DNA from: Amycolatopsis orientalis DSM 43388
GTDB taxonomy: Bacteria; Actinomycetota; Actinomycetes; Mycobacteriales; Pseudonocardiaceae
DNA length: 64,000 nucleotides
Direction: 5' to 3'
NCBI RefSeq assembly: GCF_000411975.1
Contig: NZ_ASXG01000030.1
Span: 34,337 to 98,336, forward strand
Part shown: piece after piece, positions 46,651 to 55,372 of the stretch
Layout of the letters: each line of letters starts with the position of its first letter
How positions within the stretch are numbered: the stretch's first letter is position 1
The notes under the pieces: model-generated
What the model was told of the DNA's origin: nothing
Seen by the model: only the letters and a program-made list of their open reading frames with translations
Databases searched by the model: none
Position numbers and translations under genes: made by a program

Positions 46651-47442
46651 TCAGGCCCACTGCCGGTGGGCCATGAGCCACGCGTGCCCGCGCTTGTACA
46701 CCTTTTTGAGCCCGGAGCGCTCGCCGAGATAGTCGCCCGCCGCGCCGACCACCGGCAGCATCCCGAGCACCCGGTGGATCCAGCGGCCGCGCGGGCGCTT
46801 CTCGAGTTCGCCGGTGATCCCCCACAGCGACTTGCCGAGGTGCCAGAGCGTGCTGGCGACGGCTTTCGCCGTGACCTTGCCGTGTTTGCGGTGGGATTCG
46901 TCGAGTTCCTCGGTGAGCCGCGCGGTCTCACTGTCCTCTGCGGACTTCGCGGACTTGTCGTGGCCCGCGCCCGCCGCGAGGTCCGGGTCGATGTCGCGCT
47001 GGAACAGCACCGAGGCGATCAGCCGGACGCGGCTGCCGACGTCGGTCACTCCGTACTCCCCCGCGATCGCGCAGAGCACCAATCCCTGCGACGCGGCGCC
47101 GAGGGTGTCCTGCACCGGCAGCCGGTCGGCGAGCGCCCCGCCGAGACCGGGGATCGACGTCAGCAGCGAGGTGAGCCTGCCGACGCGGTTGACCCACCAG
47201 CTCGCCCGCTGGTCGATGTCCATCGCCGCCCACCCCGCGGTGCCCGGCAGCTTCACCGTCGTCAGCGCGCGGAGCAGTTTCTTCTTGAGCCCGGCGTCGG
47301 CGAACTCGTCCTCCCCGCGGCGGGCGCGCGCCTGCAGGCCGAACGGGTCCGCCTCGCGCAGCGCGTCGATCACCGGTCCGCAGGCGCGGACGAACGGCCG
47401 CAGAATCGCGACGACCTGACGGTCCGAAATGGCCTCAGACAC
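46651..47442 (-). CDS. Hypothetical actinobacterial protein
   Basis: 263-aa protein of unknown function, not recognised as any named family. It begins SEAISDRQVVAILRPFVRACG and has an amphipathic helical pattern with two mildly hydrophobic stretches (TSLLTSIPGLGGALADRL and VLGMLPVVGAAGDYLG), which could associate with a membrane. A Lys/Glu-rich segment (AGHDKSAKSAEDSETARLTE) divides the two halves. The GTG start overlaps the stop codon of the upstream 4-TM gene by eight bases, so it is the last gene of the mshB group. It ends four bases from the convergent S2P gene. Confidence 0.75.
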   Translation of the reverse strand: MSEAISDRQVVAILRPFVRACGPVIDALREADPFGLQARARRGEDEFADAGLKKKLLRALTTVKLPGTAGWAAMDIDQRASWWVNRVGRLTSLLTSIPGLGGALADRLPVQDTLGAASQGLVLCAIAGEYGVTDVGSRVRLIASVLFQRDIDPDLAAGAGHDKSAKSAEDSETARLTEELDESHRKHGKVTAKAVASTLWHLGKSLWGITGELEKRPRGRWIHRVLGMLPVVGAAGDYLGERSGLKKVYKRGHAWLMAHRQWA

Positions 47443-47836
47443 GGACGCCTCCCTTCGCCGCGGCCCGGCCGAGCCCGCCGCCGAGGACCAGTGCGGCGGG
47501 CAGTGCGCTCGCGCCGAGCAGCAGCAGCGCGCGCCAGTCCTGGACGAGCACGACGTCGCCGCCCGGACCGAACAGGCCGACCCCGAACACGACGAGTACC
47601 CACACCAGCAGCGGCACGAACGACAACCCGGGCCGGACGAGCTTCGCCGCGGTCAGCACCAGCCACGGCGTCGTGATCGCCCCGACCACCGCGGTGATCG
47701 GGAACGGCACCTCGCCGAGCGGACCGAGCCGCAGCGGAAGGAAGAACAGTTCGAGCAGCGCCAGCACGACCGCGTCGGCCGCCAGCAGCACCAGCATCAG
47801 CCGCTGGTCGCGAGTGAGCGGGGCGGACACCGTCAC
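47435..47836 (-). CDS. Four-helix membrane protein of the mshB operon (Rv1171 type)
   Basis: 133-aa protein, mostly hydrophobic, with four predicted transmembrane helices: LMLVLLAADAVVLALLELFF, then ITAVVGAITTPWLVLTAA, SFVPLLVWVLVVFGVGLFG, and ALLLLGASALPAALVLGGGL. The N- and C-termini are short, so it likely sits wholly in the membrane. Start GTG overlaps the mshB stop by GTGA, giving translational coupling. A protein of the same size and place follows mshB in mycobacteria (Rv1171). Function unknown; a link with mycothiol is only suggested by position. Confidence 0.8.
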   Translation of the reverse strand: MTVSAPLTRDQRLMLVLLAADAVVLALLELFFLPLRLGPLGEVPFPITAVVGAITTPWLVLTAAKLVRPGLSFVPLLVWVLVVFGVGLFGPGGDVVLVQDWRALLLLGASALPAALVLGGGLGRAAAKGGVRV

Positions 47837-48660
47837 CACCCGCCGAACAGATCGGTCTCGGCGCCGCTGCCGTCGCCGTGGGCGAGCACGAAGTACTCGG
47901 CGGACGGGATCGGCTGGGCGATGCTGTTGGTCAGCGCGAAGTGCGGGACCGCGCCGTCGACCACGGTCAGCTGGGTTTCGTGCGCGCGCAGCGCGGCCAG
48001 TTTCGCCTGCCGGTGCGCGGAGATGTCGACCACAGTGGTGATCTTGCCGTCCGGAGTGGACGGAAGCTCGCCGTCGGCGGCCACCCGGAACGGTGAAGTT
48101 CCGTCGGCACGCAGTTCGGCGAGCCCGACGGCGAGCGCGGCCTCGGACTGGACCACGTGGAAGACCCGCTGGACCGACGGCGCGTCCGGGGCCGCCGCCA
48201 TGGTGATCTCGTGCGCGCGGATGTGGTCGGGGTGGCCGTAGCCGCCGAAGGAGTCGTAGGTGACGACGACCTGCGGGGCGAAATCGTCGATGAGCTCGCG
48301 CAGCTGAGCGGTCTGCTCCTCGGCCGAGCCGCCGGTGAACGCCCGCGGATGCTCGGCGGACGGCGTGCCGGCCATGCCCGAATCGCGCCACCGGCCGATG
48401 CCGCCGAGGTACTCGTGCCGGGCGAGGCCGAGCGCGGCGGCCGCGGCGGCCATTTCCCCGGACCGGTACCCGCCGAGCTGGTCGGCCTCCGCTGCGACGA
48501 GCTGGGCGAGCCGAGGCGGGACGATCTCGCCCTCTTCGCCGAGAGTGCAGGTCACGACGCAGACCTCGGCGCCTTCGGCCGCGTACCGGGCGATGACTCC
48601 GCCGGTGGCGATGCTTTCGTCGTCCGGGTGCGCGTGGACCAGCAGCAGCTTCCGCTTCAC
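47833..48660 (-). CDS. mshB: N-acetylglucosaminyl-inositol deacetylase MshB (mycothiol synthesis)
   Basis: 275-aa zinc deacetylase of the LmbE/PIG-L family, which removes acetate from GlcNAc-inositol to give GlcN-inositol, the second committed step in mycothiol synthesis. The zinc motif is HAHPDDES at residues 9-16, and the third His is in SFGGYGHPDHIRAH near residue 148. The WRDSGMAGTPS segment is typical of the MshB/Mca pair; absence of an extended C-terminal tail favours MshB. Start GTG preceded by GAGGG. First gene of a three-gene minus-strand operon. Presence of mycothiol restricts the host to actinobacteria. Confidence 0.95.
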   Translation of the reverse strand: MKRKLLLVHAHPDDESIATGGVIARYAAEGAEVCVVTCTLGEEGEIVPPRLAQLVAAEADQLGGYRSGEMAAAAAALGLARHEYLGGIGRWRDSGMAGTPSAEHPRAFTGGSAEEQTAQLRELIDDFAPQVVVTYDSFGGYGHPDHIRAHEITMAAAPDAPSVQRVFHVVQSEAALAVGLAELRADGTSPFRVAADGELPSTPDGKITTVVDISAHRQAKLAALRAHETQLTVVDGAVPHFALTNSIAQPIPSAEYFVLAHGDGSGAETDLFGGW

Positions 48661-49318
48661 GCCCTCAGGTTAATGACCGTCGCCGCGGCGCCCGGGACGC
48701 CGACCCCCGGCGCGGCGTTCCGGAACCGGAAAACCGCAGCGTGCACGGGAAAATGCATTCGCATCCCACAAAGCCGGACCAGCGTCCCGCAGCGTGGGCG
48801 TTCCCTTCCGCGGAACGTTCCGCGGTTCGGAATGCGCGGACGAAGACGCAAGATGCTCGGAACACCCACCGAGTACCTGTCGTCGTGCGGGCAGCCGTGC
48901 CCGCGTCCGGCGGTGGGCGCATTGTTTCGCTTCACGAGATCGGACCAATTTCTTGTCACTCCGGGTTCGTCGCGGCCGCGCGACTGCTCCATTAGCTGGG
49001 GTACCGCATACGGAACGGGATGGTTATTGTCCGCCGGGCCGGCCGGCCCACCGGGCTGGGCAGCCACCCAAACCGGGCGAAAATTGCGGTGATCAACTAC
49101 TTAACGTAGTCGATCAAGTGCGGAAACCGCGGTGCAACCAGGGGGCACGAGATATCTGTTCCGCAACGATCTCACTGAGAGTGTCCGGATCGATAGGTTT
49201 GGCGTCTGTCCAATGCCTAAGTTTCACGGCTACGGTGAGCAACGCGATACAGATCGGTGCTTGCGCGTCAGGAAGAGCCGCCTCGCAAACCCGCGAAGGC
49301 GTCGAGCAAGGAGAATGA
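48661..49318. other. Regulatory region between mshB and the peptide-transport operon
   Basis: 658 bp without a believable gene. It contains an 18-bp perfect palindrome CCGCGGAACGTTCCGCGG (48808-48825) and a second, AT-richer inverted repeat at 49090-49116. GC content falls clearly in 48930-49310, as expected for a promoter region serving the downstream operon. Confidence 0.65.
49090..49116. promoter_or_regulatory. Inverted repeat, possible operator of the oligopeptide operon
   Basis: Arms TGATCAACTAC and GTAGTCGATCA separated by TTAAC; 10 of 11 positions match. It lies about 200 bp before the first gene of the operon in an AT-richer segment. The partner protein is unknown. Confidence 0.5.
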
Positions 49319-51067
49319 ATGTTAGTGACGACTAGGTCGCGTGCCGCGAAACTCGGCGCGTTCGTCGCGGGCGCGGCCCTTCTGCTCTCCGCATGCGGTG
49401 GTGGCGGAGGCGGCAACAGCGCGGTGCAGACCGGGCAGGCATTCGCCGACTGCGACAAGAACCCGAACACCTGCAACTCGGCGCAGCCCGATCAGCTCCA
49501 GCAGGGCGGCGACGTCACCTACGCCATCGAGAAGAACGTCCCGAACTGGAACGTCATCTCGGCCGAGGGCAACGTCTTCGAAACCGGCGAGGTCACCAAG
49601 GGCCTGCTGCCCTACACCTTCTACGCGACGCCGGACCTCAAGCCGGTCCTGAACAAGGACTTCGTCGAGTCGGCCGACGTCACCAGCACCAGCCCGCAGA
49701 CGGTGGTCTACAAGCTCAACCCGAAGGCGCAGTGGTCGGACGGCACGCCGTTCTCCGCCGACGACTTCATCTACAACTACAAGGTCCAGAACGGCAAGGA
49801 CTGCCCTGACTGCGCCGCGGCCAGCACCGCGGGCTACGACCAGGTCAAGTCCGTCACCGGCTCCGACGGCGGCAAGACCGTCACCGTCGTGTTCGACAAG
49901 CCGTTCACCGACTGGAAGCTGCTCTGGAGCTCCGGCGGCGCGATGTACCCGGCGCACCTGGCCAAGCAGCACGGCGACATCAACACCCCGGCCGGCCTCG
50001 CGCAGTCGTTCAAGTGGTTCGGCACGACCGTCCCGACCTGGTCGGGCGGCCCGTGGAAGATCTCGAAGTTCGTCAACAACCAGTCGGTCACCGAGGTCCC
50101 GAACGAGAAGTACTGGGGCACGAAGCCGCGGCTGAACAGCGTCATCTTCCGCGTCATCACCGACGCGACGCAGGAGCCGACCGCGCTGCAGAACAACGAG
50201 GTGCAGGTCATCTACCCGCAGCCGCAGGTCGACCTGATCAACCAGGTCAAGCAGATGCCGAACATCTCCTCGTTCATCGGCCTCGGCCTCACCTGGGAGC
50301 ACTTCGACTTCAACCTGAAGAACCCGGCGCTGTCCCAGAAGCCGCTGCGCCAGGCGCTGTTCACCGCGATCAACCGCAAGGACATGATCGCCAAGACCGT
50401 CGGCCAGTTCACCAACAAGGTCGAGCCGCTCAACAACCACAACTTCGTGCCGCAGCAGACCGGCTACAAGGACACGGTGAGCTCGACCGGCCAGGGTTCC
50501 GGTGACATCGAGAAGGCCAAGAAGATCCTGACCGACGCCGGGTACAAGCTGAACAACAACCAGCTGTCCGACCCGAGCGGCAAGCCGATCCCCGAGCTGC
50601 GCATCCGCTACACCGTCGGCAACCAGATCCGGCAGAACGAGTGCGAGCTGTTCGCGCAGACCGCGGCCCAGCTGGGCGTCAAGGTGAAGGTCCAGTCCAC
50701 CGACGACCTCGGCCAGACCACCACCAGCGGCGACTACGACGTCATCGTGTTCGCCTGGGTCGCCTCGCCGTTCCCGTTCGGCGGCGCCATCCAGAACTGG
50801 GGCACCGGGCAGGGCAACAACTACGGCAAGTACAGCAACCCGCAGGTCGACAGCCTGATGGCGCAGGCCAACGCCGAGACCGACCAGACCAAGGCGGCGG
50901 ACCTGCTCAACCAGGCCGACCAGCTGATGTCCGAGGACGCGTACGTGCTTCCGCTGTACCAGAAGCCGACCTTCATCGCCTCGTCGGACAAGATCGCGAA
51001 CATCCGCAACAACTCGACCCTCGACGGGCCGGTGTACAACATGGCGGAGTGGGGCATCCGGAAGTGA
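49319..51067 (+). CDS. ABC transporter substrate-binding lipoprotein (oligopeptide/dipeptide type)
   Basis: 582-aa family 5 solute-binding protein. The signal peptide MLVTTRSRAAKLGAFVAGAA ends in lipobox LSAC (residues 23-26), so it is a lipoprotein on the outer face of the membrane. After a Gly-rich linker the SBP_bac_5 fold shows W-SDGTPFSADDFIYN, PWKISKFVNNQS and NPALSQKPLRQALFTAINRK, all typical. Peptide size preference is not evident. ATG has AAGGAG seven bases upstream. First gene of a five-gene operon with two permeases and two ATPases; a hairpin after it likely lowers downstream expression. Confidence 0.93.
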   Translation: MLVTTRSRAAKLGAFVAGAALLLSACGGGGGGNSAVQTGQAFADCDKNPNTCNSAQPDQLQQGGDVTYAIEKNVPNWNVISAEGNVFETGEVTKGLLPYTFYATPDLKPVLNKDFVESADVTSTSPQTVVYKLNPKAQWSDGTPFSADDFIYNYKVQNGKDCPDCAAASTAGYDQVKSVTGSDGGKTVTVVFDKPFTDWKLLWSSGGAMYPAHLAKQHGDINTPAGLAQSFKWFGTTVPTWSGGPWKISKFVNNQSVTEVPNEKYWGTKPRLNSVIFRVITDATQEPTALQNNEVQVIYPQPQVDLINQVKQMPNISSFIGLGLTWEHFDFNLKNPALSQKPLRQALFTAINRKDMIAKTVGQFTNKVEPLNNHNFVPQQTGYKDTVSSTGQGSGDIEKAKKILTDAGYKLNNNQLSDPSGKPIPELRIRYTVGNQIRQNECELFAQTAAQLGVKVKVQSTDDLGQTTTSGDYDVIVFAWVASPFPFGGAIQNWGTGQGNNYGKYSNPQVDSLMAQANAETDQTKAADLLNQADQLMSEDAYVLPLYQKPTFIASSDKIANIRNNSTLDGPVYNMAEWGIRK

Positions 51068-51097
51068 TCAACGACCGGTAGATTCCCGCGGGACACC

Positions 51098-51134
51098 CGG
51101 TGAAGGGCCGGCCGAAGCTGCCGGCCCTTCACCG
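51098..51134 (+). terminator. Attenuating hairpin after the binding-protein gene
   Basis: 15-bp perfect stem (CGGTGAAGGGCCGGC and complement) with seven-base loop CGAAGCT, no T-run. It sits 30 bp after the stop codon, inside the operon, where similar structures let the binding protein be made in excess over the permeases. Confidence 0.7.
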
Positions 51135-51256
51135 TATCCGCCCTCTAGTGCCGTTTTAGTTCCCGAACACCACGATTGCCCCGTTACGTCGCCTAAGGCC
51201 CTGCCACCACGAGCGGCGGGCGATGGCAGAACACCGTCCAGAGCAGGAAGACCTCC

Positions 51257-52237
51257 ATGCTTGCCTTCGCACTGCGCCGGCTATTCGTCTCGGTGCCGAT
51301 CCTCATCTTGTCGACGTTCGTCGTCTTCGTGATGGTGTCGCTCTCGGCCAACCCGTTGACCCCGCTGATCGCGAGAAACCCGCCGCCGCCCCCTCGCACC
51401 ATCGAGCTCGAACGCATCCGGCTGCACCTCGACCAGCCGATTCTCGAGCGTTACTGGCACTGGATCACCGGCGTGCTGCACGGTGATTTCGGTCCCTCGG
51501 TCCAGTCCACCATGAACATCGGCAGCGAGGTGTTCGGCCGCTTCGGCGTGACGCTGCGGCTGATCGTGCTCGCCATGGTGGTGGCGTTGATCCTCGCCAT
51601 CCTGATCGGCGTGATCAGCGCGTCGCGGCAGTACTCCAAGTTCGACTACACCGCGACCTTCTTCGGCTTCCTGTTCCTGTCGATGCCCTCGTTCTGGTTC
51701 GCGCTGGTGCTCAAGCAGGTCGGCATCGGGATCAACGAATCCGTGGGCGACCAGGTCTTCTACACCATCGGTTCCTCGTCGGTGGTCGCCTCGGGCGGGT
51801 TCTGGGCCCAGTTCGGCGACGTGCTCGGCCACCTGATCCTGCCGACGATCTCGCTCGCGCTGACCAGTTACGCGGCCTGGAGCCGCTACCAGCGCGCGTC
51901 GATGCTCGAGGTGCTCAACAGCGATTACGTCCGGCTCGCGAGGGCCAAGGGCCTGCCGCGCTGGACGGTGACGCGCAAGCACGCGCTGCGCAACGCGCTG
52001 ATCCCGCTGACCACGGTGACCGCACTCGACATCGGCTCGATCCTCGGCGGTGCCGTGGTGACCGAAACCGTGTTCCAATGGCAGGGTGCGGGCGCTTTCC
52101 TGCTGGAAGCGATCAAGCGCAGCGACGTGTACGCGGTGGAGGCGTGGCTGCTCATCGCGGCGACGTTCATCATCCTGCTCAACCTGATCGCCGACCTGCT
52201 CTACGGCCTGCTCGACCCGAGGATCCGCTATGCCTAA
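51257..52237 (+). CDS. Peptide ABC transporter permease, DppB/OppB type
   Basis: 326-aa inner membrane permease. The N-terminus MLAFALRRLFVSVPILILS is a conserved DppB feature, followed by a periplasmic loop of about 60 residues and five more helices. The cytoplasmic EAA loop, which contacts the ATPase, is RLARAKGLPRWTVTRKHALR (E-A-A position is L-A-R-A-K-G-L). ATG is preceded by GAGCAGGAAG. Overlaps the next permease by eight bases, so the pair is translationally coupled and forms the heterodimeric channel. Confidence 0.93.
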   Translation: MLAFALRRLFVSVPILILSTFVVFVMVSLSANPLTPLIARNPPPPPRTIELERIRLHLDQPILERYWHWITGVLHGDFGPSVQSTMNIGSEVFGRFGVTLRLIVLAMVVALILAILIGVISASRQYSKFDYTATFFGFLFLSMPSFWFALVLKQVGIGINESVGDQVFYTIGSSSVVASGGFWAQFGDVLGHLILPTISLALTSYAAWSRYQRASMLEVLNSDYVRLARAKGLPRWTVTRKHALRNALIPLTTVTALDIGSILGGAVVTETVFQWQGAGAFLLEAIKRSDVYAVEAWLLIAATFIILLNLIADLLYGLLDPRIRYA

Positions 52238-53189
52238 CGACGTATTCGACACCCCGCCCACGACCCTGGGCGGCGCTCGGTTCGCTCCGGACGACCCGCA
52301 GACCCCGCAGGGCGCGCCGGAACGCGAGTTCACCGTCAAGGAGCGCAGCCAGGCCCAGCTGGTGTTCCGGCGGTTCCTGCAGCACCGGCTCGCGATGATC
52401 AGCCTCGTCGTGTTCGTGCTGATCATCCTGTTCGCCTACCTGGGCGCGGCGATCTGGAAGTACAACGCGGCCGACATCACCGACCAGAACTCGGCCCCGC
52501 CGTCGGGCGACCACCCGTTCGGCACCGACGCCGTCGGCCACGACACCCTCGCGCAGGTGATGCGCGGGACGCAGATCTCGCTGCAGATCTCGATCCTGGT
52601 CGCGATCTTCGCGACCGTCGTGGGCACCGTGTGGGGCGCGGTCGCCGGTTATTACCGCGGCTGGCTCGACACGGTCCTGATGCGCATCGCCGACCTCGTG
52701 CTCACGCTGCCGCTGCTCGCGGTGGCCGCGGTGCTCGGCCACCAGTCCGGCGGCACGTGGTGGCTGATCGCGGTCGTCATCGGCGGGCTCTACTGGGCGT
52801 ACGTGTCCCGGGTGGCCCGCGGCGTGGTGCTTTCCTTGCGCGAGAAGGAGTTCGTCGAGGCGTCGAAGGCGCTCGGCGCGAGCGACAGCCGGATCATCTT
52901 CCGGCACCTGGTGCCCAACGCGCTCGGCGCGATCATCGTCAACCTGACGATCCTCGTGTCGATCGCCATCCTGCTCGAGACGGCGCTGTCGTTCCTCGGC
53001 TTCGGCGTGCAGCCGCCGGACACCTCGCTCGGGCTGCTCGTGAGCAGCGCGCAGACCGCGATCGACACGCGGCCGTGGCTGTTCTACTTCCCGGGTATTT
53101 TCATCATCCTGATCGCGCTGACGATCAACTTCATCGGGGACGGCCTGCGGGACGCGTTCGACCCCCAGCAGACGAAGGTGCGCGCATGA
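52230..53189 (+). CDS. Peptide ABC transporter permease, DppC/OppC type
   Basis: 319-aa permease partner of the preceding gene. A cytoplasmic N-terminal tail of about 55 residues (OppC_N type, Pro-rich) precedes the first helix AMISLVVFVLIILFAYLG. The HPFGTDAVGHDTLAQVMRG segment is diagnostic for DppC. The EAA loop reads FVEASKALGASDSRIIFRH, followed by LVPNALGAIIV. Overlaps the ATPase gene by ATGA. With the DppB-like protein it forms the substrate path for the binding protein. Confidence 0.93.
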   Translation: MPNDVFDTPPTTLGGARFAPDDPQTPQGAPEREFTVKERSQAQLVFRRFLQHRLAMISLVVFVLIILFAYLGAAIWKYNAADITDQNSAPPSGDHPFGTDAVGHDTLAQVMRGTQISLQISILVAIFATVVGTVWGAVAGYYRGWLDTVLMRIADLVLTLPLLAVAAVLGHQSGGTWWLIAVVIGGLYWAYVSRVARGVVLSLREKEFVEASKALGASDSRIIFRHLVPNALGAIIVNLTILVSIAILLETALSFLGFGVQPPDTSLGLLVSSAQTAIDTRPWLFYFPGIFIILIALTINFIGDGLRDAFDPQQTKVRA

Positions 53190-54283
53190 CCCAGAACGTC
53201 TCCGACGGACGCGGCGGCGATCCCGTCCTCGTCGTTGAGGACCTGACCGTGCAGTTCCCGACCAGCGAGGGCGTGGTCAGCGCCGTGCGCGGGGTGAACT
53301 ACCAGCTTCGCCGCGGCGAGGTGCTCGGCATCGTCGGCGAATCGGGCTCCGGCAAATCGGTGACCTCGCTCGCGGTGATGGGCCTGCTGCCGAAGACCGC
53401 GAAGGTGTCCGGCTCGATCCGGTTCGGCGGGCAGGACCTGCTGAAGGCGAGCGAGAAGGGCCTGAACAAGGTCCGCGGCAAGGGCATCGCGATGGTCTTC
53501 CAGGACCCGATGACCTCGCTGAACCCGGTGTACACCGTGGGCGACCAGATCGCCGAGGCGATCACCGCGCACCACGACGTGCGCAAGGACGTCGCGAAGA
53601 AGCAGGCCGTCGAACTGCTCGACCTGGTCCGCATCCCGAACCCGAAGCAGCGCGCGGACGAATACCCGCACCAGCTGTCCGGCGGCATGCGCCAGCGCGT
53701 GGTGATCGCGATCGCGATGGCCAACAACCCGGACGTGATCATCGCGGACGAGCCGACCACCGCGCTCGACGTGACGGTGCAGGCGCAGATCCTCGAAGCG
53801 CTGCAGGCCGCGCAGAAGGAAACCGGCGCGGCGATGGTGCTGATCACCCACGACCTCGGCGTGATCGCCGGGCAGGCCGACCGGGTGCACGTGATGTACG
53901 CGGGCAAGGTCGTCGAATCCGGCACGGTCGACGACATCTTCTACAACCCGCGGATGCCGTACACGCTGGGCCTGCTCGGCAGCCTGCCGCGGCTGGACGT
54001 GAAGACCGACCGGCTCACGCCGATCACCGGTTCGCCGCCTGCCACGCAGAACATGCCGCCGGGCTGTCCGTTCAGCCCGCGCTGCCCGCTGTCGCAGCCG
54101 ATTTGCGACGAGGAGGAGCCCGAGCTCGTCGCCGGGCCGAACGGCCAGCACGCGGCGTGCCACTTCACCGAGCAGGTCGTCGGGAAGGACCCGGCCGAGC
54201 TGTTCAGCGCCACCTCGGCCGACGCGGCAGCCGTCCCGGTCGCCGTGGACGCCATCGCGACCGACACGGAGACGAACCAATGA
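53186..54283 (+). CDS. Peptide ABC transporter ATPase, DppD/OppD type
   Basis: 365-aa ATPase. Walker A GESGSGKS near residue 52, Q-loop VFQDPMTSLNPVYTVG, signature LSGGMRQR, Walker B VIIADEPT with D-loop ALDVT, and H-loop LITHDL. The C-terminal oligopeptide-ABC domain carries the four-Cys pattern in CPFSPRCPLSQPIC, and a further Cys in HAACHF, which in homologues can bind an iron-sulfur cluster. A tail of about 35 residues is Ala/Val-rich. Starts in the permease stop codon and overlaps the second ATPase gene by ATGA. Confidence 0.95.
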   Translation: MTQNVSDGRGGDPVLVVEDLTVQFPTSEGVVSAVRGVNYQLRRGEVLGIVGESGSGKSVTSLAVMGLLPKTAKVSGSIRFGGQDLLKASEKGLNKVRGKGIAMVFQDPMTSLNPVYTVGDQIAEAITAHHDVRKDVAKKQAVELLDLVRIPNPKQRADEYPHQLSGGMRQRVVIAIAMANNPDVIIADEPTTALDVTVQAQILEALQAAQKETGAAMVLITHDLGVIAGQADRVHVMYAGKVVESGTVDDIFYNPRMPYTLGLLGSLPRLDVKTDRLTPITGSPPATQNMPPGCPFSPRCPLSQPICDEEEPELVAGPNGQHAACHFTEQVVGKDPAELFSATSADAAAVPVAVDAIATDTETNQ

Positions 54284-55311
54284 GCGAGGCCACGGCGGGA
54301 CAGGCCCCCGTCCTCTCCGCGCAGAACCTGGTCAAGCACTTCCCGATCCGCGGCGGCGGCATCCTGCGCCGCGTTTCCGGGGCGGTGCAGGCAGTGTCGG
54401 ACGTGTCGTTCGACATCTACCCGCACGAGACGCTCGCGCTGGTCGGCGAATCCGGGTGCGGCAAGTCGACCACCGCCCGGGTGGCGCTGGCGCTGCAGCC
54501 GCTCACCGGCGGCAAGGTGACCTACGAGGGCAAAGACCTCGCGACGATGGGCAAACGCGAACTGCAGCGGCTGCGGCGCAGCATGCAGATCGTGTTCCAG
54601 GACCCGTACGCCTCGGTCGACCCGCGGCTGCCGGTGAACGAGATCATCGCCGAACCGCTGCGCATCCACGGGCTGTACGAGAAGGGCGGCAAGCAGCAGG
54701 TCCGCGACCTGATGAAGACCGTCGGGCTGCGCCCGGAGCACGGCAACCGGTTCCCGCACGAGTTCTCCGGCGGGCAGCGGCAGCGCATCGGCATCGCCCG
54801 GGCGCTCGCGTTGAAGCCGAAGGTGCTGGTGCTGGACGAACCGGTGTCCGCGCTGGACGTCTCGATCCAGGCCGGCGTGCTGAACCTGCTGAAGGACCTG
54901 CAGGCGGAACTCGGGCTGTCGTACCTGTTCGTGTCGCACGACCTTTCCGTGGTGCGGCACGTGGCGGACCGGATCGCGGTGATGTACCTCGGCAAGATCG
55001 TGGAGACCGCGCCGTCGGAGGAGCTGTTCGAGAATCCGGCGCATCCGTACACGCAGGCGCTGATCTCGGCGATTCCGGTGCCGGACCCGCGCAAGGAGCG
55101 GACGCGGCAGCGGATCGTGATCACCGGTGACGTGCCCAGCCCGGCCAACCCGCCGTCGGGCTGCCGGTTCCGCACGCGGTGCCCGAAGTTCGCCAACCAA
55201 CTGGACGACGCCGGGCGCGAGAAGTGCAAGACGGAAGAGCCCGCGTTGGTGGACCGCGGACAGGCGCACCCGGTGGCGTGCCACTTCGCGGAAAGCCTGC
55301 AGCTGATCTGA
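54280..55311 (+). CDS. Peptide ABC transporter ATPase, DppF/OppF type
   Basis: 343-aa ATPase, partner of the DppD-like protein. Walker A GESGCGKST near residue 55, VFQDPYASVDPRLPV as Q-loop, signature FSGGQRQR, Walker B VLVLDEPVSALDVS and H-loop FVSHDLSVV. The C-terminal domain also has a Cys pattern (CRFRTRCPKF, then KC and ACHF). Start overlaps the previous stop by ATGA. Last gene of the operon, closed by a strong terminator 12 bp downstream. Confidence 0.95.
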   Translation: MSEATAGQAPVLSAQNLVKHFPIRGGGILRRVSGAVQAVSDVSFDIYPHETLALVGESGCGKSTTARVALALQPLTGGKVTYEGKDLATMGKRELQRLRRSMQIVFQDPYASVDPRLPVNEIIAEPLRIHGLYEKGGKQQVRDLMKTVGLRPEHGNRFPHEFSGGQRQRIGIARALALKPKVLVLDEPVSALDVSIQAGVLNLLKDLQAELGLSYLFVSHDLSVVRHVADRIAVMYLGKIVETAPSEELFENPAHPYTQALISAIPVPDPRKERTRQRIVITGDVPSPANPPSGCRFRTRCPKFANQLDDAGREKCKTEEPALVDRGQAHPVACHFAESLQLI

Positions 55312-55322
55312 CGCGGCAGTCG

Positions 55323-55361
55323 AAAAAGGGCCTCGCACTTGATCGTGCGGGGCCCCTTTTT
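55323..55361 (+). terminator. Terminator of the peptide-transport operon
   Basis: Stem of about 15 bp (AAAAAGGGCCTCGCAC pairing with GTGCGGGGCCCCTTTTT, one mismatch and one G-T pair), loop TTGATC, T-run on the right and A-run on the left. It also serves the convergent lpqW-like gene, whose stop codon lies 12 bp away. Confidence 0.9.
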
Positions 55362-55372
55362 CGCGTGCGGGA

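Noticed and set aside
48794..49318. 174-codon plus-strand frame before the peptide operon
   Set aside because: Cys/Ser/Arg-rich with no start signal or domain; GC pattern is that of a promoter region.
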